Shown in pieces: positions 28,752 through 37,271 of a DNA stretch of 64,000 bases. The stretch is from positions 1-64,000 of the forward strand of contig NZ_JACHBG010000020.1 in assembly GCF_014207095.1 (NCBI RefSeq). The letters run 5' to 3'. Each line of letters starts with the position of its first letter. Positions within the stretch are counted from its first letter, which is position 1. This stretch comes from Martinezella lusitana. Its GTDB lineage: Bacteria; Pseudomonadota; Alphaproteobacteria; Rhizobiales; Rhizobiaceae. A model generated the notes under the pieces. That model was not told the origin of the DNA. It saw only the letters and a list, made by a program, of their open reading frames with translations, and ran no database searches. The position numbers and the translations under genes were made by a program.

Positions 28752-29621
28752 TCAGACTACCTGCGAAGCTTTCGCGATCCGGGCCGCCTCAGCCTCCAGC
28801 CAGAAATAGAACGCTTCCATGCCGTCGCCGCTGCGCGCAGAAACCGTGAGAGTGCGAAGGCGTGGATTGACGCGCAGCGCATTAGCGATGCAGCGCCCGA
28901 CATCGAAGTCGAGATGCGGTAGCAGGTCGGACTTGTTGAGAATCATCAGGTCGGCGGCCGCGAACATGTCGGGATATTTGAGCGGCTTGTCCTCGCCCTC
29001 GGTAACCGAAAGCACCACGACCTTATGGGCCTCGCCGAGATCGAAAGCGGAGGGACAGACAAGATTGCCGACATTTTCGATGAACAAGACTGAACCGGGC
29101 TCGGGCGCCAGGTCCTCGACCGCGTGGCCGACCATGTGGGCGTCGAGGTGACAGCCCTTGCCGGTGTTGATCTGGATTGCGGAAACACCGGTCTTGCGGA
29201 TGCGTGCGGCATCGTTGGAGGTCTCCTGGTCGCCTTCAATCACGCTGATCGACATTCGGTCCTTGAGGTCGTGAATGGCGCGCACCAGAAAGCTGGTCTT
29301 TCCCGACCCGGGGCTTGAAACGAAATTCAGCGCAAAGATGCTGTCACGAACGAACCGAGCCCGGTTTTCGGCAGCATAGGCATTGTTTTTGGACAGGATG
29401 TCCTTTTCGATCTGGACGATGCGCTCCGGGTTCATGCCCGGGACATGCACGCCGGCAATCCGTTGATGATGTTGGAGCGCACCGTGTTCCGCGTAGTGAC
29501 GATCATGAGGATGTCCATGATCGTGCAGGTGACCGCGATGATGATCATGGTCGCCTTGCGCGCCTGTCTTGCTCTTGCCATCTTCCAATGTTGCCATCTC
29601 GCAGCCGCATACCGTGCACAT
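28752..29621 (-). CDS. hypB: Hydrogenase nickel incorporation GTPase HypB
   Basis: This 289-residue SIMIBI GTPase inserts nickel into the large subunit with HypA. It begins MCTVCGCEM, a CxxCGC nickel site, followed by a His-rich stretch (HDHHRGHLHDHGHPHDRHY) typical of rhizobial HypB, which can store nickel. The P-loop is SSPGSGKTS, then IEGDQETSNDAARI, the metal site GCHLDAHMV, and the guanine motif LNKSDL. Its start touches the hypA stop. The histidine-rich tail may matter more here because no hupE-like nickel permease is seen nearby. Confidence 0.95.
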   Translation of the reverse strand: MCTVCGCEMATLEDGKSKTGAQGDHDHHRGHLHDHGHPHDRHYAEHGALQHHQRIAGVHVPGMNPERIVQIEKDILSKNNAYAAENRARFVRDSIFALNFVSSPGSGKTSFLVRAIHDLKDRMSISVIEGDQETSNDAARIRKTGVSAIQINTGKGCHLDAHMVGHAVEDLAPEPGSVLFIENVGNLVCPSAFDLGEAHKVVVLSVTEGEDKPLKYPDMFAAADLMILNKSDLLPHLDFDVGRCIANALRVNPRLRTLTVSARSGDGMEAFYFWLEAEAARIAKASQVV

Positions 29622-29962
29622 CAGATCACCTCCATGTCCTTGATCCTCAATTCATCGCCCGCCGTCGCCTGCACCTGATACCGCCCACAATCCGGGCAGG
29701 CGCCAAATCGCTCATCGAGGGGCACCGTCTTCCCACAATCGAGGCACCAGCCCTCGCCGGCGATGCGGTTGATTTCGAGTGCGGCATGTTCGGCAATCGT
29801 CCCACGCCGCACAGCTTCGTAGCAGAACAGGAGCGAATCCGGATTGATATGGCTCAAGACACCGACATCGAGGCGGATCGATTTGACTGCGCTCGCACCA
29901 TTTAGCTGCGCCATCTCGCAGACGATGGCGATCACACTCTCCATCAACGACATTTCATGCAT
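29621..29962 (-). CDS. hypA: Hydrogenase nickel metallochaperone HypA
   Basis: The 113-residue protein starts MHEMSLMESV, with the nickel-binding His2, and carries the zinc site CLDCGKTVPLDERFGACPDCG. The longer frame from 30235 is the antisense-free overlap into hupK and is not the real start; 29962 gives the exact family N-terminus. It overlaps the hupK stop by eight bases. With HypB it delivers nickel to the HupL precursor. Confidence 0.95.
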   Translation of the reverse strand: MHEMSLMESVIAIVCEMAQLNGASAVKSIRLDVGVLSHINPDSLLFCYEAVRRGTIAEHAALEINRIAGEGWCLDCGKTVPLDERFGACPDCGRYQVQATAGDELRIKDMEVI

Positions 29963-31064
29963 GCGCGGCATCGCGAACGTTAAGCTTGAACTCGACGCAG
30001 GGATCGAACAGAGCCGCGAGGCGATAAACTGACCGGGCTGCTGATTCATGAGCACCGATCCGCGATGACAGTAGGGTTTTGACAAATGGACCGGCCGGAT
30101 GAAAATTCCATTCGGTCGGGGCCAGTATCCGGTAGGCGCAAAGTTTCCCGTTCGCGTCGATCTCGGCCTGATGATAAAGTCTGCCACGCCCACATTCCAC
30201 CACGCCAAAGCCGCCGTCGCCGGGCACCGAACCACCGGCCATCAGTTCGGAAGGATCATTCTGGCCCTTGGCAAGATGCGCGAGTTGCTTCAAGCAAAGG
30301 CCAACGTCGCCTATGCGTGCCATGAAGCGTTGCCTAAGGTGCGGATCGTCTGGCCTGCTGGTGTCGCAATGCCGGGCATAAGCACCGGTTTCGACGACCC
30401 GACCGGCAAGATGCGGCAAGGCGCAGTAGTGCGCATCTTTGCAAAGATGGGCAATAACTTCGGCATCATCGGCGGCACTCAGCGGATCAGGGCGCCGGCC
30501 TGAAAAAGTTCGGTCGTCCTTGATATCTCGAAAAATCGCCGCGCAAGCCGTGCCATCCGGCGACAATCCGTCGTCTTTCGAGATGCCGAGCCCCTCTGCT
30601 GCATCGGCAAGCCGCCGCGCGTTGGCAGCCAGGGCACTATGGTTCACTTTTTTCTCTCGCGATTGGCCGATGATTGCCTGCGACGCGGCCAGGGCGCCGC
30701 GCAGATATTGGCCCGCGTCAGCCACCAGACGTAACGATATTGATGAGGGCCAGTGCAAAATCAGCGCCCTCAAAGTTTCGAATATCCGTTCGGCAAGCAA
30801 TCCGGCCACCGCCGCGAGCTGCTCCTCGATGGGCATCGGTAGGCCGGCTGCATTCAGGATGGCAAGGCGCGCCGCCACCGATTGCGAATAGCCACAGAGC
30901 GAAAAAACCCATCCGACAAGCATGGGCGCCTCTTCCGGTCGATGGCCAATGAACATGCGTGCCAATTCTTGCGGGCGGTTGACCCTCACGTCCACGAAAC
31001 AGGCAAGCGCTTGCGACACCGTCACATCGATCCGGATCGAGCCGGCGCTAAGGAGATAGGTCAT
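29955..31064 (-). CDS. hupK: Hydrogenase assembly protein HupK
   Basis: The protein has about 369 residues from the ATG at 31064, which follows AAGGAGATAGG. It resembles HupK of rhizobial hup clusters, a protein distantly related to the hydrogenase large subunit and thought to act as a scaffold in cofactor assembly. Support is its position between hupJ and hypA, the segment RPEEAPMLVGWVFSLCGYSQ, the CDTSRPDDPHLRQRFMARIG region and the C-terminal LFDPCVEFKLNVRDAAHA, which echoes the large-subunit DPCxxC ending with only one cysteine. The frame is intact. Confidence 0.85.
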   Translation of the reverse strand: MTYLLSAGSIRIDVTVSQALACFVDVRVNRPQELARMFIGHRPEEAPMLVGWVFSLCGYSQSVAARLAILNAAGLPMPIEEQLAAVAGLLAERIFETLRALILHWPSSISLRLVADAGQYLRGALAASQAIIGQSREKKVNHSALAANARRLADAAEGLGISKDDGLSPDGTACAAIFRDIKDDRTFSGRRPDPLSAADDAEVIAHLCKDAHYCALPHLAGRVVETGAYARHCDTSRPDDPHLRQRFMARIGDVGLCLKQLAHLAKGQNDPSELMAGGSVPGDGGFGVVECGRGRLYHQAEIDANGKLCAYRILAPTEWNFHPAGPFVKTLLSSRIGAHESAARSVYRLAALFDPCVEFKLNVRDAAHA

Positions 31065-31495
31065 GCAACAAGCTCCCGAAGCGCTCGGAAAACCCTCCAA
31101 CGCAGATCACGGCGCATGGGGCTGGCGGTTGGATGGGATGGCGGCGCGAGCGCAACGATGTTGAAAAATGCGCGCATCGCCTTCAACACCGTCCCCATCG
31201 TTTCAAACTCAAAGGCCATGAAAAACAGCAAGCAGGAATCAAAACCGCCAGTCGTCTCGGATTTTTGCCGGCGATGAATTCGATCACGCCTGCCCGCACA
31301 TTCCGAGTCGTGCCTACAGCAGCCAAAATCATGAACCGTGGCGTCGCGACGATGCGGTCGTTCGCCCGCCGAATGCCAGCAAGCTCGTTTCCGAAGCGCC
31401 TTTCGCGGGCGCATAGACGTCCAGCATGTGCCGCCTTTCACCCTATCCTTATCCGAAACGGTCACATGCGTGACGAGATTCTCGAAGCTGATCAT
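31061..31495 (-). pseudogene. hupI/hupJ remnant, frame-broken and shortened
   Basis: Only about 435 bases lie between hupH and hupK, where rubredoxin HupI (about 70 residues) and the HybE-family protein HupJ (about 150) should sit. The beginning MISFENLVTHVTVSDKDRV resembles a HupI start but has none of the rubredoxin CxxC pairs. Family-like HupJ sequence follows in one frame (NDRIVATPRFMILAAVGTTR, VRAGVIEFIAGKN) and moves to another (TTGGFDSCLLFFMAFEFETM, RRDLRWRVFRALREL). I read this as a deletion that fused hupI to hupJ plus at least one indel. Neither protein can be made whole. Confidence 0.65.
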
Positions 31496-32250
31496 TTGAA
31501 ATAAGCCTCCTCGACATCACGCAGGCGCGCGGCGGAGTCGCGGAAATCCTCTTCAGTCGCGAGGGCGAGGGATGGGATGTCGACGATTTGCAGCATGTCG
31601 AGGACGATCTCATCCATGTTGTCGTAAAACTGTACGGACCAAACGTTTCGGGCCCCTGCTGCCGTCACGCGACAGGTGCGGTAGCCGCGTGATGTCAGTT
31701 GTACGGGACCGGCTCCGAGCGTGACCTGCAGGAAATTCACATCCTCGATGCTCATCGGAAACAACGACAAAATGATAGCGTGCGCAGGATCGCCATCCCG
31801 GTACTGGACAATGCGGTCACCGATCTCGGTCAGCACCGGCATGACGTTCATAGCGCCAGGCGGCGCAGGTCCATGTGAGACCAAGGCCGGCAGCGCCGTG
31901 CAGGCCCTCCGCACCGTCATAGGAATCGGGCCGACCTCGATATATTCCGCAATGAGGTCGCCGGCGGGGTCGGTAAAGCGCATATGCCAGACGCCGGCCA
32001 TAACCGCTTCCTTGAACTGCGCCAGGACCCCGGAGGGCAGCGCCGCTACCCCGCAAACCTCGCCCTTGCCGAGCGTCTGCGTGACCAATTTCTTGTCATC
32101 GTCGTCGAATTCGAAAATGTCGAATAGCTGCCCCGGCTGGCCGGCTTTTTGCACCGCAAGCGTTGCAGCAATGTCGGATATGAGCATTGCGGCTCGGCAG
32201 CTTCGGCCGTTTAGGGAGCCAACTGGGTAGGCTGGCATTGTCTGCTCCAA
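31492..32250 (-). CDS. hupH: Hydrogenase expression protein HupH, N-terminally altered
   Basis: This 252-residue protein matches HupH (HyaF/HypX-unrelated family HupH_C) in its C-terminal two thirds: LVTQTLGKGEVCGVAALPSG, GAMNVMPVLTEIGDRIVQYR, GPVQLTSRGYRTCRVTA and VWSVQFYDNMDEIVLDMLQI. HupH helps mature the small subunit's Fe-S clusters in rhizobia. The family is usually about 280 residues; the segment between VGSLNGRSCRA and LFDIFEF is shorter than I expect. Its stop overlaps the following remnant. It may be functional but probably carries an internal in-frame deletion. Confidence 0.78.
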   Translation of the reverse strand: MEQTMPAYPVGSLNGRSCRAAMLISDIAATLAVQKAGQPGQLFDIFEFDDDDKKLVTQTLGKGEVCGVAALPSGVLAQFKEAVMAGVWHMRFTDPAGDLIAEYIEVGPIPMTVRRACTALPALVSHGPAPPGAMNVMPVLTEIGDRIVQYRDGDPAHAIILSLFPMSIEDVNFLQVTLGAGPVQLTSRGYRTCRVTAAGARNVWSVQFYDNMDEIVLDMLQIVDIPSLALATEEDFRDSAARLRDVEEAYFK

Positions 32251-32513
32251 ATCAGCGTGTAATTCATTCTCGCACTTGGGATCTGCAAGCGGCGTACCAG
32301 TTGCTGAGAAAGATGGGTCGTATTGATCTGAAGGAAAATTCCGGTCGCGGTCTTATGCGGATGCGCACACGCGGCCCCGATGCTGAGGCAGCGCGTTACG
32401 CTTCGCAATATTCAGCAATCCGCCCGCAGCCAGCAGGATCGATCTCGTCCGTCTCCGGCTGCCCTTGGACAGTCCACATGAACATGTGGCCGACAAGGAA
32501 GAGGAGATTGCGT
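32251..32513 (-). other. Site of missing hupG; short remnant only
   Basis: Rhizobial clusters have hupG (about 150 residues, thioredoxin-like HyaE family) between hupF and hupH. Here 263 bases are left. A minus-strand frame at 32396-32500 reads LLFLVGHMFMWTVQGQPETD and DEIDPAGCGRIAEYC, which may be a scrap of hupG or the end of a deletion junction. No full gene fits. Confidence 0.5.
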
Positions 32514-32828
32514 TCAGTTGAGAAATACGAACTGCCAGTTTTCCCGCAAATGCAACGGTAATTCCGGCTCGCGGGAGATAAGATCGGCAAATAGCGTTTC
32601 GAATGACCGTCCTTCGACCGCTTCAGCAAGACCGGCCAACGCATCGTCGATCTTGTGTGCTTCGTCGGCATCGAGCACCCGGATCGCAGATCCTAGATGA
32701 GTAAGAACGTACGTCCCAACCGGTTGCGGGCCGACCAGCACCATCGAAATCGCAAAAACCGATCCGTGGCGCTCGCACTCCGCTGTAAATTCGCCACCAG
32801 TCACCTGCATCGGAATTCCTATGCACAC
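32514..32828 (-). CDS. hupF: HypC-like hydrogenase chaperone HupF
   Basis: The real start is a GTG at 32828 that gives VCIGIPMQV, read as MCIGIPMQV, the conserved HypC/HupF N-terminus with the functional cysteine. Then follows LVGPQPVGTYVLTHLGSAIRVL. The product has 104 residues, normal for HupF, which protects HupL from oxygen during maturation. The frame runs on upstream to 32969 with sequence unlike the family. Its last codons lie before the hupG gap. Confidence 0.88.
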   Translation of the reverse strand: MCIGIPMQVTGGEFTAECERHGSVFAISMVLVGPQPVGTYVLTHLGSAIRVLDADEAHKIDDALAGLAEAVEGRSFETLFADLISREPELPLHLRENWQFVFLN

Positions 32829-32969
32829 AATCAGCCCCTCGATCTGCCTGGGTTCATGATATTGGGAACCGGAAGGGTTCTCGCGCGGGTCCTTGGGTTT
32901 TGGATGCAGCCGGCGAACAGGAACGCAACCGACGACTGCCTCGGTTGCATCGGAACCCCCCTGAACCAC
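32829..32969. other. Gap where hupE would lie
   Basis: In Rhizobium leguminosarum hupE, a nickel-permease gene, stands between hupD and hupF. Only 141 bases remain here and none encodes membrane segments. Some Bradyrhizobium clusters also lack hupE, so this could be ancestral rather than a loss. Confidence 0.5.
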
Positions 32970-33551
32970 TCAATTCGCCCGGTCCGCTCGCCGCTCGTAA
33001 TGTGCAAAATCGATGTCGTTGGCGAGGAGAGCGGGCGCGGCGGTGCGGCGCGAACTGATGGCGACGCCCCATCGCTCCAGGATGCCGGCGGCTACCATTA
33101 CGGCGGCCGGGATTACGGATTTGACGGGCTCAGTCACCGGTCCGCCCCAGCTATCGAGGTCCACCGGTTGGCAGCCGATCAGTGCGAGTCTTGCGGGATA
33201 GCGATCGAGAAGGTCGGCAGCGCTCAGAACTTCCTGGAAGCCTGTCTGGTGCAGGCTCATCTTTTTGGCGCCGGTGAATTTCGGCACGTCGTCATTCTCG
33301 ACGATCTTCAGCGTGCCGGGCGCGAGACCGAAGTCGACCGCGTCGAATACAATCAGATGATCGGCTTCGGTGACATATTGCACGAGATAAAGGCCCTGGG
33401 TGCCGCCGTCGAGCACGGTGACGTTGGTCGGCACCGCATAGGCCTGGTGGAAGGCTTCGACAGCGCGGACGCCAAAACCCTCGTCCGCCCAGAGAATATT
33501 GCCAATGCCGAGCACCAAAACGTTCGGTTTGCGAGAGTTCGCTTCGTCCAT
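32970..33551 (-). CDS. hupD: Hydrogenase maturation endopeptidase HupD
   Basis: HupD removes the C-terminal tail of HupL after nickel insertion. The 193-residue protein has LVLGIGNILWADEGFGVRAVEAF, with the nickel-sensing glutamate, and FDAVDFGLAPGTL and SLHQTGFQEVL with the conserved Asp and His. The start follows the hupC stop by one base. Intact, normal length. Confidence 0.93.
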   Translation of the reverse strand: MDEANSRKPNVLVLGIGNILWADEGFGVRAVEAFHQAYAVPTNVTVLDGGTQGLYLVQYVTEADHLIVFDAVDFGLAPGTLKIVENDDVPKFTGAKKMSLHQTGFQEVLSAADLLDRYPARLALIGCQPVDLDSWGGPVTEPVKSVIPAAVMVAAGILERWGVAISSRRTAAPALLANDIDFAHYERRADRAN

Positions 33552-33552
33552 C

Positions 33553-34266
33553 CTAGTCCTCGTTGTGCTTGGACAGCCGCTCGCCCGAAATCATCGACGA
33601 AACGATGCTCTGGCGGCTGACGATGTCCTCGCGTACCGCGATATAGATATGGATCATCACGAAGATCAGGATCACCCACATTCCCAGATGATGAAGGGTA
33701 TGAACGGACTGGCTGTTCGGCCAGATGAAGAATACCCGACCAAACAGCCTGTATGCCCAGCTGTCGTGGCCGACGCTTTCGCCATAGAGCGCAAATCCGG
33801 TGATCACCATGAATGTCAGCGGCAGCGTGAACGTCACGAACATGACGAATTGCGACAGCGGATTGTGGCCAGCATATTTCAACGCGCGTCCAGTAAGGAA
33901 TGTGTAAACGCGCACCTCGTGCAGCCATTCGCTCCAGAACCGTCCGCTCCAGAAGGGAACGTAGAAGATTTGGCGTGCATGCACGTTGCCGACGAAGACC
34001 CAGTAGATTCTGAGGATCAGGGCCACGGCCAGGATCTGCCCGGCGGCGAAATGGACAAAACGGATATAGCCCATCAGGAAATTGGCGCTCGCCTCGCCGG
34101 GTGCCGCCGCCAATGGGCTGCCGATGAAATAACCCGTCAGCGCCAGCGCCAGGATGGAGAAAGCGTTTATCCAGTGCCAGAGGCGAACGGGCGCCTCGTA
34201 GGCATACACGTTTTCGCGCTCGCTGGCGCGTTCGTCATCGGCGTTTGAGATAGCAGAGATGCTCAT
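33553..34266 (-). CDS. hupC: Uptake hydrogenase cytochrome b subunit HupC
   Basis: HupC anchors the hydrogenase in the inner membrane and passes electrons to quinone. The protein of 237 residues has four membrane segments (WINAFSILALALTGYFIG, FVHFAAGQILAVALILRIYW, FVMFVTFTLPLTFMVITGFAL, LGMWVILIFVMIHIYIAVRE) with haem-ligand histidines in VRLWHWINA, FVHFA and HTLHHLGMW. The ATG at 34266 has a perfect AGGAGG six bases upstream; an ATG at 34281 overlapping the hupL stop is possible but adds unlike residues. Confidence 0.93.
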   Translation of the reverse strand: MSISAISNADDERASERENVYAYEAPVRLWHWINAFSILALALTGYFIGSPLAAAPGEASANFLMGYIRFVHFAAGQILAVALILRIYWVFVGNVHARQIFYVPFWSGRFWSEWLHEVRVYTFLTGRALKYAGHNPLSQFVMFVTFTLPLTFMVITGFALYGESVGHDSWAYRLFGRVFFIWPNSQSVHTLHHLGMWVILIFVMIHIYIAVREDIVSRQSIVSSMISGERLSKHNED

Positions 34267-34277
34267 GATCGTCCTCC

Positions 34278-36068
34278 TCATCTGACTTGGACCTTGGCCA
34301 TTTCCTGTCCGTCCGGGCTCATGATATGGGTGGAGCATGCAAGGCACGGATCGAAGGAATGGAGGGTTCGGAGGATTTCGAGCGGCTGCGACGGATCCGA
34401 CATAGGCGTGTCAATCAGTGAGGCCTCGAACGCGCCGATATTGCCGTGCGGATCGCGCGGACTACCGTTCCAGGTGGTCGGCACCACACATTGATAATTG
34501 TCGATCTTGCCCCCCTTGATCTTGATCCAGTGTGCGAGGGCGCCGCGCGGGGCCTCGGTGAAGCCGACGCCCTTGACCTCGCAAGGCCAAGTCTCCGGCT
34601 TCCATTTGTCGATGAAGGCGGTGGCGCTGTCGCCGGCCTTGATATTGGCGACCAGCTTGTTGTGGAAATAGCGCATCTGCCGGCCTGCCCAGACGGATTC
34701 GAGCGCGCGAGCGGCGGTACGCCCTAGTGTCGAAAATAACGCCGCGGTCGGCAGGCCGAGGTCCTTCAGGACCTTGTCGACGGGATCCTTGAATTCTGCC
34801 TTGCCCTGGGCGTAGCCCAAGACCCAACGGGAAAGCGGGCCGACTTCCATGGCGTGGCCGCGCCAGCGCGGCGCCTTGATCCAAGAATATTTTCCGCCTT
34901 CGTCCAGCTCTTGAATGTTGGTCTTGGTGCCCTTGGCATTCGGCCCAAGCTCGTAATGCGGCACGGTGACACCGTCCCAGGGATGCAAGCCCTTGGCCTC
35001 GTCCGGATATTCGTACCAGGAGTGACTGACGAATTCCTGGATCTGCTCTGGATCGGAATGGTCGACTGGCAGGACTTCGTTGAAATTGCCATTAATGATC
35101 GCACCGCGCGGAAGCTTCAGGCTCGCCTCCGTGTAGTCATTTGCGTGTTCCGGCACGTCGCCATAGGCAAGCACGTTCTTGCCCGACAACCCGCCGCCGA
35201 ACAGCCAATCCTTGTAGAAGGAACCGATCGCCATGATGTCCGGTAGGTATACCTTCTCGTTGAACTCGATCAGCTGGTCGATCACCGACGAAATTTGGTT
35301 TAACCGTTCCATTGTAATCGCGCCGACGGCTCCCGTGCCGTCGAGGTTGATCGGACAGGGCACTCCGCCGACCAGCCAATTCGGATGCGGATTTTTCCCG
35401 CCGAAGATCGTGTGGATCTTGACGATCTCCCTCTGGAAATCGAGGGCTTCGAGATAGTGTGCTACGGCCATCAGGTTCGCTTCAGGCGGCAGCTTATAGG
35501 ATAGATTGCCCCAGTAGCCGTTCTTGAATGGACCAAGCTGGCCGGATTGGACGAACTTTCTCAGCCGTGTCTGGATGTCTTTGAAGTAGCCCGGCGAAGA
35601 CAATGGCCAATCGGACACCGATTGGGCAAGCGCCGAGGTGGCCTTCACATCGGCCGTGAGGGCAGATATGACATCCACCCAGTCGAGCGCATGCAGGTGA
35701 TAGAAATGCACGACGTGGTCATGAACCTGCAATGCCAGCTGCATGAGATTGCGGATCGAATTGGCGTTTTCCGGAATGGTTATGCCGAGCGCATTTTCAA
35801 CCGCCCGCACCGATGTGAGCGCATGGGTTCCGGTGCAGACGCCGCAGATCCGTTCCGTGAAAGCCCAGGCATCGCGTGGATCGCGATTTTTGAGGATGAC
35901 TTCAATGCCTCGCCACATTGTGCCGGTGGAAACGGCATTGCGGATGATATTGTCCTCGTCGACATTGACCTCGACCCGCATGTGGCCTTCGATGCGGGTT
36001 ACAGGATCGACCACAAGACGCTTGCCGGAATTGTCGAGCGTGAAGCCATCTGGCGTTTGGATGGTCAT
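34278..36068 (-). CDS. hupL: Uptake [NiFe] hydrogenase large subunit HupL
   Basis: This 596-residue catalytic subunit carries both cysteine pairs of the [NiFe] centre: RICGVCTGTHA near residue 75 and DPCLACSTH near the C-terminus. Residues after that histidine (IMSPDGQEMAKVQVR) are the tail removed by HupD. Other family marks are VDPVTRIEGHMRVEV and LRTLHSFDPC. It overlaps the hupS stop by four bases. Sequence is complete with no broken residues, so the structural subunit should be made. Confidence 0.97.
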   Translation of the reverse strand: MTIQTPDGFTLDNSGKRLVVDPVTRIEGHMRVEVNVDEDNIIRNAVSTGTMWRGIEVILKNRDPRDAWAFTERICGVCTGTHALTSVRAVENALGITIPENANSIRNLMQLALQVHDHVVHFYHLHALDWVDVISALTADVKATSALAQSVSDWPLSSPGYFKDIQTRLRKFVQSGQLGPFKNGYWGNLSYKLPPEANLMAVAHYLEALDFQREIVKIHTIFGGKNPHPNWLVGGVPCPINLDGTGAVGAITMERLNQISSVIDQLIEFNEKVYLPDIMAIGSFYKDWLFGGGLSGKNVLAYGDVPEHANDYTEASLKLPRGAIINGNFNEVLPVDHSDPEQIQEFVSHSWYEYPDEAKGLHPWDGVTVPHYELGPNAKGTKTNIQELDEGGKYSWIKAPRWRGHAMEVGPLSRWVLGYAQGKAEFKDPVDKVLKDLGLPTAALFSTLGRTAARALESVWAGRQMRYFHNKLVANIKAGDSATAFIDKWKPETWPCEVKGVGFTEAPRGALAHWIKIKGGKIDNYQCVVPTTWNGSPRDPHGNIGAFEASLIDTPMSDPSQPLEILRTLHSFDPCLACSTHIMSPDGQEMAKVQVR

Positions 36069-37177
36069 CGTGATCTTTCCTGTCCATTGCCGTTTTTAGG
36101 ACCGGTTTTCCCGCGCTTGGCGGTGACCTGCTTGACGGCGCTGATTGCAGCATGGGCAGCAATCGCCCCACCGACAACACCAGCTGCGGTCATGCCCACC
36201 TGGTCTGCAGTGGCTTCCACGCCGAATGGGCTGACCTCGGTCAGTCGGGAGTAAAAGCTTCCTGCGTCCCAGAAATTTTGTTCCGAGCAGCCGATGCAGC
36301 CATGACCCGACTGGATCGGGAAAGAGACGCCGCCATTCCAGCGAACGGTCGAGCAGGCGTTATAGGTGGTCGGGCCTTTGCAGCCCATCTTGTAGAGGCA
36401 GTAGCCCTTGCGCGCGCCTTCGTCGTCCCACTCCTCGACGAACTGGCCGGCGTCGAAATGAGCGCGCCGATAGCACTTGTCGTGGATGCGCTGCGAATAA
36501 AACATCTTAGGCCGACCCTGATGATCGAGTTCGGGGAGCTTGCCGAACGTGGTGATGAAGGTGACGACGCCGGTCATCACCTCTGCGATCGGCGGACAGC
36601 CAGGCACTTTGATGATCGGCTTGTCGCGGATCACTTTGTCGATCGGCGTCGCCTCGGTGGGGTTGGGCGTTGCGGCCTGAACGCAGCCCGAAGAGGCACA
36701 GGTTCCCCAGGCGATGACAGCCAGGGCGCCTTCGGCCATCCATTTGAGTTTCTCGACGAAGGGTCGCCCGCCATCGATGCAGAACATCCCGCCTTCGTTG
36801 AGCGGCGGATTGCCTTCGACGGCAAGAATGTACTTGCCCTTGTGCTTCTCCTTGGTCTCTTTGAGGATCGCCTCGGCCTGGTAGCCGGCCGCCGCCATGA
36901 TTGTATCGTCGTAATCGAGTGAAATCATCGACAGGACTACATCCTTGGCCAGCGGATAGGCGGAGCGGATGAAGCTTTCCGAGCAGCAGGTGCATTCGAG
37001 CCCATGCATCCAGATCACCGGCACACGCTCTTTGGTTTCAAGTGCCTCGGCCATCGCTGCGGCCGTATCGGAGCCAAGGCCGAGGCAGGCCGCCGTGAGG
37101 CTGCAGAACTTCATGAAACTGCGCCGGGTTATGCCCTGGCGACGGATAACATCGTAAAACGTTTCGGTCGCGGCCAT
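36065..37177 (-). CDS. hupS: Uptake [NiFe] hydrogenase small subunit HupS
   Basis: The small subunit holds the Fe-S clusters and carries a twin-arginine signal, TRRSFMKF, for export of the folded dimer; a C-terminal anchor helix (MTAAGVVGGAIAAHAAISAV) follows. Proximal cluster motif HGLECTCCSESF and later cluster ligands (CHxGxC-type region MGCKGPTTYNAC, GHGCIGCSEQNFWD) are present. The ATG at 37177 follows GGTGGAGGAGCAGG. Only 94 bases separate it from the BVMO-like gene upstream, and no -24/-12 promoter is visible in that gap, unlike the NifA-dependent hupS promoter known from R. leguminosarum. Confidence 0.97.
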   Translation of the reverse strand: MAATETFYDVIRRQGITRRSFMKFCSLTAACLGLGSDTAAAMAEALETKERVPVIWMHGLECTCCSESFIRSAYPLAKDVVLSMISLDYDDTIMAAAGYQAEAILKETKEKHKGKYILAVEGNPPLNEGGMFCIDGGRPFVEKLKWMAEGALAVIAWGTCASSGCVQAATPNPTEATPIDKVIRDKPIIKVPGCPPIAEVMTGVVTFITTFGKLPELDHQGRPKMFYSQRIHDKCYRRAHFDAGQFVEEWDDEGARKGYCLYKMGCKGPTTYNACSTVRWNGGVSFPIQSGHGCIGCSEQNFWDAGSFYSRLTEVSPFGVEATADQVGMTAAGVVGGAIAAHAAISAVKQVTAKRGKTGPKNGNGQERSR

Positions 37178-37271
37178 CCTGCTCCTCCACCTTCCCACCC
37201 CTGAGGCCTTTTTATTCAGTGAGCGATTTTAATCCTCGATCTCAACTCGACCCCTGAGTGGCGACCGCTTT

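Noticed and set aside
27826..28809. Long open frame (327 codons) on the plus strand
   Set aside because: It is antisense to hypF and hypB, has no family likeness, and mirrors codon bias of the real genes.
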